Positions 7,009-11,955 of a stretch of DNA of 11,955 nt are shown here, in pieces. The position numbers and the translations under genes were made by a program. The DNA is from a bacterium (GTDB lineage Bacteria; Cyanobacteriota; Vampirovibrionia; Gastranaerophilales; Gastranaerophilaceae), in NCBI GenBank assembly GCA_017541565.1, contig JAFXYU010000057.1, positions 1-11,955 on the forward strand, in the 5' to 3' direction. The notes beneath the pieces were generated by a model. That model made no database searches. It was not told where the DNA came from and worked only from the letters and a program-made list of their open reading frames with translations. Numbering within the stretch: the stretch's first letter is position 1; every line of letters begins with the position of its first letter.

Positions 7009-7049
7009 TTCGCGAGCGGCTGAAAATACAGTTGCCCGCGAATTATTTT
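7009..7049 (+). terminator. Probable Rho-independent terminator after the SIMPL gene
   Basis: A 14-pair stem (7009-7022 with 7029-7042) has a 6-base loop AAAATA, one A-C mismatch and two G-T pairs, and begins TTCGCG against CGCGAA. It is followed by TTATTTT, a broken T-run. It lies 22 bases after the stop at 6986 and is the most GC-rich short stretch of the surrounding region. It separates the gpsA-SIMPL group from ctpA. Confidence 0.72.
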
Positions 7050-7069
7050 GGATTAATATTGTAAAAAAT

Positions 7070-7101
7070 TTGAAATATATAAAACTATTGTGTACTATAA
7101 T
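7070..7101 (+). promoter_or_regulatory. Probable promoter of ctpA-recJ
   Basis: TTGAAA (7070-7075, 5/6 to the -35 consensus) is followed after 17 bases by TACTAT (7093-7098, 4/6), which overlaps a perfect TATAAT at 7096-7101 (spacing 20 to the same -35). Either could be the -10. The resulting leader is about 35-40 bases and contains AAGGGAG (7128-7134). Confidence 0.55.
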
Positions 7102-7142
7102 AGAAAGAGCGCTTTTTGTTTTAAAACAAGGGAGTGAATTTA

Positions 7143-8348
7143 ATGAAGAAAAGATTTATAACATCCGGTTTAATATTGTTATCTGCTGTATTGGCGGGTA
7201 TAAGTTCAGTGTATTCTGCAACACCTGCGGAATTATATGATGATGTATGGATGATAGTTAATAAAAAATACTATGATCCTTCCGATAATTGTCAGGATTG
7301 GGCAAAATGGCGTTACCGATATGAAAACAAACTCAAAACCAAAGAGGATGCCTATGTTGCTATAGAAACAATGCTATCCAGTTTGGATGATCCGTACACG
7401 CGTTTTCTTGACCCAAAAGAATTTTCGGAAGAAAACCAATCAATTAAAGGTTCTCTGAAGGGTATAGGAACTCAAATCGGACTTAGGGACGGTCAATTGG
7501 TCATTATTGCACCTTTGGAAGATTCTCCTGCGGAAAGAGCCGGACTTCAAGCAGATGATTATATACTTGAAATAAACGGAGAAAGCACAAAAGGTATAAA
7601 TGTTGATGCGGCAGCCGATAAAATAAGAGGTGAAAAAGGTACTACCGTAACGCTTTTGATACAAAGAAAAGGCGTTCCCAATAAGATTTATTCAATCGTA
7701 AGAGATGAGATTGAAATTAAATCCGTATCTACAAAAACGCCTTTTGAAACACCTATACCAAAAGACATACAGTACATAAGACTGAGTTCTTTTATAAGTA
7801 AGAATGCTTCGGGAGAAATTGAAACAATTTTAAATAATTCAAAAGATGCAAAAGGTTTTATTATAGATTTGCGTTCAAATCCGGGCGGGCTTTTAACTAA
7901 TGCTATTTATATATCTGATATGCTTTTAAAGGGTGGTGTCATTGTAAGTACTGTTGACAGAGACAGTTATAAATCTACAACAAGAGCACGTCATCAGCAG
8001 GTTACGGATAAACCGATTGTTGTATTAATAAACAAGGGTTCGGCTTCAGCAAGCGAGATTTTATCCGGTGCATTAAAAGATAATAACAGAGCGACGATTG
8101 TAGGTGAGCAGTCCTACGGCAAAGGACTTGTTCAGGAAATCAATAAACTTCCGGATGAAGCAGGCTTGAACATAACAATTCAGAGATATTTAACTCCTTC
8201 GGGAACGGATATTCATAAAAAGGGTATTACGCCCGATGTTGTGGTAGAATTGACTAAAGAAAATGCTGATGCGAAGGACGATGTTCAACTCAAAAAAGCA
8301 ATAGAAATTTTGGAAAGCATGACATGTCTTGTACAAAAGAATGGATAA
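7143..8348 (+). CDS. ctpA: C-terminal processing serine protease, S41 family
   Basis: CtpA-type proteases cut exported or membrane proteins near their C-terminus; the cyanobacterial and plastid member matures photosystem D1, others trim envelope proteins. The 401 residues show a signal peptide or anchor (1-26, K-K-R then a hydrophobic run to VYSA), an N-terminal helical part, a PDZ domain (about 96-185, with GIGTQIG, SPAERAGLQADDYILEING), and the S41 catalytic core (about 208-370). Catalytic residues by family spacing are S302 in GSASASE, K327 in YGKGLVQ and Q331. IDLRSNPGG (241-249) and GITPDVVVEL (361-370) are also typical. ATG 7143 is chosen because AAGGGAG (7128-7134) precedes it by eight bases and overlaps the in-frame GTG at 7134. 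It overlaps recJ by 25 bases. In a non-photosynthetic cell the substrate is unknown. The symbol is by family; a ctpB-type name is equally possible. Confidence 0.93.
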   Translation: MKKRFITSGLILLSAVLAGISSVYSATPAELYDDVWMIVNKKYYDPSDNCQDWAKWRYRYENKLKTKEDAYVAIETMLSSLDDPYTRFLDPKEFSEENQSIKGSLKGIGTQIGLRDGQLVIIAPLEDSPAERAGLQADDYILEINGESTKGINVDAAADKIRGEKGTTVTLLIQRKGVPNKIYSIVRDEIEIKSVSTKTPFETPIPKDIQYIRLSSFISKNASGEIETILNNSKDAKGFIIDLRSNPGGLLTNAIYISDMLLKGGVIVSTVDRDSYKSTTRARHQQVTDKPIVVLINKGSASASEILSGALKDNNRATIVGEQSYGKGLVQEINKLPDEAGLNITIQRYLTPSGTDIHKKGITPDVVVELTKENADAKDDVQLKKAIEILESMTCLVQKNG

Positions 8349-10678
8349 TAGGTACAAATAAAAAGGACGGAAAGTCTGTATTAGACTGTCTTCTGGAATC
8401 AAGGGGAATAAAAGGAGATAAAGCCAAAGAGGAATTTTTAAATCCGCTTAGTATTACTCTTATGCACCCGAATGCTTTTTGTGAAATGCAAAAGGCTGTC
8501 GGAAGAATTTGCAAGGCAATTGACGAAAAAGAAAATATCCTGATATATGGGGACTTTGATGCTGACGGTGTTACATCAACATCAGTTCTTGTAAAGACTC
8601 TTTCTTATCTTGGCGGTGTTGTTGATTATTATATTCCGGACAGAGATACCGAAGGACATGGACTTAATACAAAATCACTTGTAAAACTTCTCACTCAAAA
8701 AAAACCTAAACTTGTTATAACAGTTGATAACGGTATAAGCAGTGTTGAAGAGGTTAAATTCATAAACAGCTTTGGGCGTGATGTTATTATAACGGATCAC
8801 CATGAAGCACCTGATGAAGTACCTTCCGCTTACGCAATAATTAACCCAAAAGCAATGAATGCTTTGGATGAGAAACTAACACCATCACAGATAGAGTCGA
8901 TGACATCACTTGCGGGAGTGGGTGTTGCATTCAAACTGGCTCAGGCAGTACTGGAAAAATATGAAAAATTGGAATACAGTTACGAATTGTTACCCTTTGT
9001 AGCAGTGGGAACAATTGCTGATATTGTCCCTCTGATTGGCGAAAACAGATATTATGTTACAAAAGGGTTAGAACTCATTGCAAACGGAAAACATTACGGC
9101 TTAAAACGGATGTTGGATACGGCAGGAATAGGAACGGAAAACGGGCTTACTGCCGAGCAGGTGGCATTCACCATTGCGCCGAGAATTAATGCATCAGGAA
9201 GGTTGGATTCGGTAGATGCGGCAATAAAGGTCATGATTTCGGAAAACAAGCAGGAAATTGAACTTGCGATTATGCAGTTGGAGAATTTCAACAAATTAAG
9301 ACAGGAAATGTGTGCCAGAATTTTTGAAGAAGCGGATGAAATTTGGAAAAAATCAGGGAATCGTGATAACGCAATAGTTCTTTTTTCTAAAGATTGGCAT
9401 ATCGGTATAATAGGAATTGTCGCTTCAAAATTTGTTGAAAAATACTATAAACCAACTTTTATAATGAATTATAATGAAGAAAGCAAACTGTTTCGATGTT
9501 CGGCAAGGGGGGTAAAGGAATTAAACCTCTATGACATAATATCTAATATTTCGGAATATCTTGAAGGATACGGAGGGCATAAACTGGCGGCAGGATTTAC
9601 TTTTACCGGAGAAAAAGTAAATTTTGAAACAGTTAAAAAAGCCCTTAATCAAACGATAGATGAGATGTTGAACGGTAAAAAACTCGTCCCGTCTTTAGAT
9701 ATTGATATGGAAATTTCAATGAACGATATTGATGTATCACTTGTTGAAGAACTTTCGAAACTAGAGCCATACGGAGCATCTAATCCGTCGCCAGCTTTTG
9801 TGATTAACAACCTGACTTTAAAACAGAAGAAACTTATGGGTTCTACAAAAGAACATCTGAAACTTTCAGTCGAGGGACCGAATGGTTTAGTTGATTGTGT
9901 TTGGTGGTCAAGAGGAGATATTCCTCTAGTTGCCGGAGATAAACTCGATATAGCGTTTGCTCCTCAAATCAACGTGTTTAACGGTGTTACATCTGTACAA
10001 TTGGTATTAAAAGATGTTCACTCTGATGTATTAAAAAAGGAAAGTGATACAAAACAGAAAGTATATGATCACAGGAAAAAGACTAATATTCTTTCACAGG
10101 TAAACGATTATATCAAGAATTCAAAACTGGAAATATCAGTTTTTGTTGAAGACAGAAGTATTCAAGAAGGATTGAAACCTTATAAGAGTATTGTGGAATC
10201 AATTATAAACAGAAATACTGCTTCAAAAGCGGATGTTTTAATGTTTTTTGACTATCCGGCAGATGCGGATATTTTGGAAGATTTGTTGAATAAGGTGGCG
10301 CCCAAGGCTTTGCACTACATGAGTTATCAGACGGTTTTTAACAGAGAAAAATATGAAGAAGATATTTTGAAAACATTTTCAGGAATGATAAAGTATACAT
10401 GTAATAATCAGGAAGGGAATTTCAAGATATCTCGTGCGGCGTCCGCTCTTGGTATAACCGATGCCGCAGTTGAAGTTTTGCTTGAAATGTTTGAAGATGC
10501 CGGAATGATAAAAATTCTTAAAAGAGAAGAAACGGAATTTTGTATAAAATTTGTTTCGGCAATTGAGTTTTCAAAAACCATGCATACTCAAAAGTATGCG
10601 GAATTTGTCGAAATTATGAATACGATTATAGATTACAAAAAACATTTTTCTGCAATCGAACTTGAAACTTTATCTTAA
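8324..10678 (+). CDS. recJ: Single-stranded-DNA-specific exonuclease RecJ
   Basis: RecJ degrades single-stranded DNA 5' to 3' in recombination and repair, in the cytoplasm. The 784 residues match the long form with a RecJ C-terminal domain (the Bacillus protein is similar in length), not the shorter E. coli type. The DHH phosphoesterase core shows DFDADG (77-82), TVDNGIS (133-139), TDHHE (157-161), GTIADIVPL (229-237) and RINASGR (287-293); the DHHA1 region has EGYGGHKLAAGF (414-425). An OB-fold follows (about 455-565, with EPYGASNP at 481-488), then a C-terminal extension (about 580-784) ending in a winged-helix-like segment RAASALGITDAAVEVLLEM (starts 704). The ATG at 8324 is preceded by GGAAAG inside ctpA, a modest ribosome site, so translation is probably coupled. 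The 3' end overlaps the convergent gene by nine bases. Confidence 0.96.
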   Translation: MSCTKEWIIGTNKKDGKSVLDCLLESRGIKGDKAKEEFLNPLSITLMHPNAFCEMQKAVGRICKAIDEKENILIYGDFDADGVTSTSVLVKTLSYLGGVVDYYIPDRDTEGHGLNTKSLVKLLTQKKPKLVITVDNGISSVEEVKFINSFGRDVIITDHHEAPDEVPSAYAIINPKAMNALDEKLTPSQIESMTSLAGVGVAFKLAQAVLEKYEKLEYSYELLPFVAVGTIADIVPLIGENRYYVTKGLELIANGKHYGLKRMLDTAGIGTENGLTAEQVAFTIAPRINASGRLDSVDAAIKVMISENKQEIELAIMQLENFNKLRQEMCARIFEEADEIWKKSGNRDNAIVLFSKDWHIGIIGIVASKFVEKYYKPTFIMNYNEESKLFRCSARGVKELNLYDIISNISEYLEGYGGHKLAAGFTFTGEKVNFETVKKALNQTIDEMLNGKKLVPSLDIDMEISMNDIDVSLVEELSKLEPYGASNPSPAFVINNLTLKQKKLMGSTKEHLKLSVEGPNGLVDCVWWSRGDIPLVAGDKLDIAFAPQINVFNGVTSVQLVLKDVHSDVLKKESDTKQKVYDHRKKTNILSQVNDYIKNSKLEISVFVEDRSIQEGLKPYKSIVESIINRNTASKADVLMFFDYPADADILEDLLNKVAPKALHYMSYQTVFNREKYEEDILKTFSGMIKYTCNNQEGNFKISRAASALGITDAAVEVLLEMFEDAGMIKILKREETEFCIKFVSAIEFSKTMHTQKYAEFVEIMNTIIDYKKHFSAIELETLS

Positions 10679-11755
10679 ACTGTAGCAATTTCTTATTACA
10701 CCGTTCAAATCTCTGGTGTATGCAATAAGATCGATATAGTTCGCGTGGCGGTCAAATACTCTTGTTTGTCCGACTCGCCCGTCATAATAGTTAAGTGTAG
10801 TTCTTTTTAAACCTTTATTCATAGTTGTTACAACTACAATATCATCCTCTGAAACATTTTCTATGCCGGATTGTTTCAGTCGTTCTACTATTTTTTTGAT
10901 AGACGTCATGTAACAATCTCTATTGTAATTATTTCCAAATCTGTTTGCGTCTGCATAGTCCTGAAAATCATTTGGATCCGGTATACGGGTTAATTTATTA
11001 AAGGGTTCATGTTGTTCTTCATAAGTTTTTGTTTCATATTTGCTTGAATAAGGACTTTTCATTGTTTGTTCAAAACCGATGGCATTTCCGTTTTTGTCGG
11101 TAATAAATTTACAGGTTCTTAAAGGTTTGCTTTCGAGTTTATCTTCAGTAATTCTAATGCTGTATACCGTCTTTTTGTCTTTGTCATAGTAGAATGCTTC
11201 TGAACCGATGCAGAACAAGTCCTTGGTGTGGATAGGTCTTCCAAGTTCCATTTTAAGATCAAAAGCGGTTTTTTTCTTTTGTTCGACATCAATATTCAAC
11301 AGTTCCGGATTTTTAATTCTCAGACCTGCACATATAATATCACCTCTTTTTAGATCATTTACACATTCTACAAAAGGCTTTGCACCAAAGTGACTTGTAG
11401 CACCTTTAAGTTCGTTTGCCAATATAATTTTTGAAGTGACTTCGCTCAATTCTATGGGTGGTGTGATTTTAAATAATGTACCATATTTTGTTCTTGCAGA
11501 TAGTGAATATGCATCGGATTCGGTATGATAGATTCCTTGTTTATTAAGTAAATTTTTAAGTTCCGTATTCATTTCTGAGGGTTGTGTAATTCCGTTATCT
11601 TTGTAATGGTCAGACATATTTGTTATAGAACCTAACAGTAAAGCAGGAAGACTACTGCCTGCCAGCCACTCTACTCTGTTTGGAATTTTGCCTCTAAAAG
11701 TCTCAACCGAAGTGGTAGACTGGATTCTGCTTGATAATATCGGTGATATGTACAT
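10670..11755 (-). CDS. Unrecognised 361-residue protein
   Basis: I do not recognise a family. The reading frame is well supported: 361 codons, ATG at 11755, AGGAG (11766-11762) six bases upstream, and a codon style like its neighbours. The first 22 residues carry ISPI (3-6) and ETFRG (18-22) around a Ser/Thr-rich stretch. A mildly hydrophobic stretch (30-45, WLAGSSLPALLLGSI) is too short and polar for a sure membrane segment, and no signal peptide is present. The middle (100-200) has alternating strands, including KRGDIICAGL (136-145) and EAFYYDKDKKTVYSIRI (186-202). The C-terminal part has a Tyr/Asn-rich loop (GNNYNRDCYM, 274-283), a helix (284-297), and strands with YYDGRVGQTRVFD (323-335). 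There are six cysteines in all (131, 142, 182, 215, 281, 357), without an obvious metal motif. The gene is divergent from rpsF and converges on recJ. Confidence 0.8.
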   Translation of the reverse strand: MYISPILSSRIQSTTSVETFRGKIPNRVEWLAGSSLPALLLGSITNMSDHYKDNGITQPSEMNTELKNLLNKQGIYHTESDAYSLSARTKYGTLFKITPPIELSEVTSKIILANELKGATSHFGAKPFVECVNDLKRGDIICAGLRIKNPELLNIDVEQKKKTAFDLKMELGRPIHTKDLFCIGSEAFYYDKDKKTVYSIRITEDKLESKPLRTCKFITDKNGNAIGFEQTMKSPYSSKYETKTYEEQHEPFNKLTRIPDPNDFQDYADANRFGNNYNRDCYMTSIKKIVERLKQSGIENVSEDDIVVVTTMNKGLKRTTLNYYDGRVGQTRVFDRHANYIDLIAYTRDLNGVIRNCYSLR

Positions 11756-11773
11756 TTCTAACTCCTGTAAATC

Positions 11774-11802
11774 TAAAACGTATATAGTTTATAAAACGTA
11801 TA
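11774..11802. repeat. Two direct copies of TAAAACGTATA, 18 bases apart
   Basis: TAAAACGTATA occurs at 11774-11784 and again at 11792-11802, identical over 11 bases and in register over 18 bases. They lie just upstream of the ribosome site of the minus-strand gene and about 85-110 bases before rpsF, in the divergent promoter region. The arrangement could hold two protein-binding sites on nearly the same face of the helix, or -10-like elements (TATACG) for the minus gene. Confidence 0.6.
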
Positions 11803-11837
11803 AAAAAATTTTTTGCTATCTTGTTTTATTATTTTAC

Positions 11838-11865
11838 TTTACATCCCCTCTGTTTGTGTTAGCAT
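11838..11865 (+). promoter_or_regulatory. Candidate promoter of rpsF
   Basis: TTTACA (11838-11843) and an extended -10 TGT-TAGCAT (11857-11865) are 16 bases apart (5/6 and 4/6 matches). The start would fall near 11872, giving a leader of about 15 bases with AAGGAGA (11874-11880). That leaves no room for a structured bS6 autoregulatory leader. This is a tentative placement. Confidence 0.35.
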
Positions 11866-11886
11866 GGCATTATAAGGAGATATATT

Positions 11887-11955
11887 ATGAAAAATTATGA
11901 ATTACTAACAATTTTTAAACCGAGTTTGGATTCGGATGAACTGGACAAAGCAGTA
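11887..11955 (+). CDS. rpsF: Small-subunit ribosomal protein bS6 (5' part only)
   Basis: Only the first 23 codons are in the window. They read MKNYELLTIFKPSLDSDELD and on, matching the bS6 start pattern (M-x-x-Y-E-x-x-x-I-x-x-P-x-L-x-x-E). bS6 binds 16S rRNA with bS18 in the 30S platform. AAGGAGA lies six bases before the ATG. In most bacteria rpsF is followed by ssb and rpsR, which would lie beyond the edge. The call rests on a short stretch but the pattern is distinctive. Confidence 0.87.
   Translation, partial: MKNYELLTIFKPSLDSDELDKAV

Noticed and set aside
7134..7142. GTG start for ctpA at 7134
   Set aside because: The GTG overlaps the Shine-Dalgarno sequence itself; ATG at 7143 has correct spacing and gives a normal signal peptide.
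8290..8514. Minus-strand open frames around the ctpA-recJ junction
   Set aside because: They are antisense to well-supported genes, lack ribosome sites, and show no family content.

Overview
The window is AT-rich chromosomal DNA of housekeeping type. It carries eight complete genes with recognisable families, one complete gene I do not recognise, and two genes cut by the window edges. No phage, transposon, CRISPR array, tRNA or rRNA was seen. The mix includes a GH57 glycosidase, stand-alone lumazine synthase, MurQ, GpsA, a RicT-like PSP1 protein, a SIMPL-domain protein, a CtpA-type protease, a long RecJ with a C-terminal extension, and bS6. Together with strong AGGAG ribosome sites and TATAAT boxes, this fits an uncultured low-GC gut bacterium. 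A Gastranaerophilales/Vampirovibrionia (non-photosynthetic Cyanobacteria relatives) genome is my best guess, with a Firmicutes-like genome as the alternative. The placement is inference from gene content, not proof.

Layout. 1-1485 (-) is most of a GH57 polysaccharide enzyme, transcribed away from ribH (1609-2073, +) across a short divergent promoter region. A 149-base gap with short GTGA/CACTTA repeats leads to murQ (2223-3116, +). murQ meets a convergent muramidase-like gene (3113-4102, -), and their stop codons overlap. A divergent promoter region (4103-4250) leads to gpsA and the overlapping ricT-like gene (4251-6186, +), then a SIMPL-domain protein (6267-6986, +) closed by a GC-rich hairpin. 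A new promoter serves ctpA (7143-8348, +) and recJ (8324-10678, +), which overlap by 25 bases. recJ ends inside the 3' end of an unrecognised gene (10670-11755, -). That gene is divergent from rpsF (bS6), whose first 23 codons close the window.

How the genes relate. MurQ handles MurNAc-6-phosphate from cell-wall turnover, and the gene facing it encodes a probable peptidoglycan-cleaving domain, so the pair may share a cell-wall theme. GpsA supplies sn-glycerol-3-phosphate for lipids and is probably translationally coupled to the RicT-like protein. CtpA (exported) and RecJ (cytoplasmic DNA repair) probably share a transcript but not a pathway. The least ordinary items are the muramidase-like protein with a dockerin-like half motif and no signal peptide, the unrecognised 361-residue protein, the repeat-rich murQ leader, and the apparently leaderless GH57 promoter. 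I see no clearly new multi-gene system.
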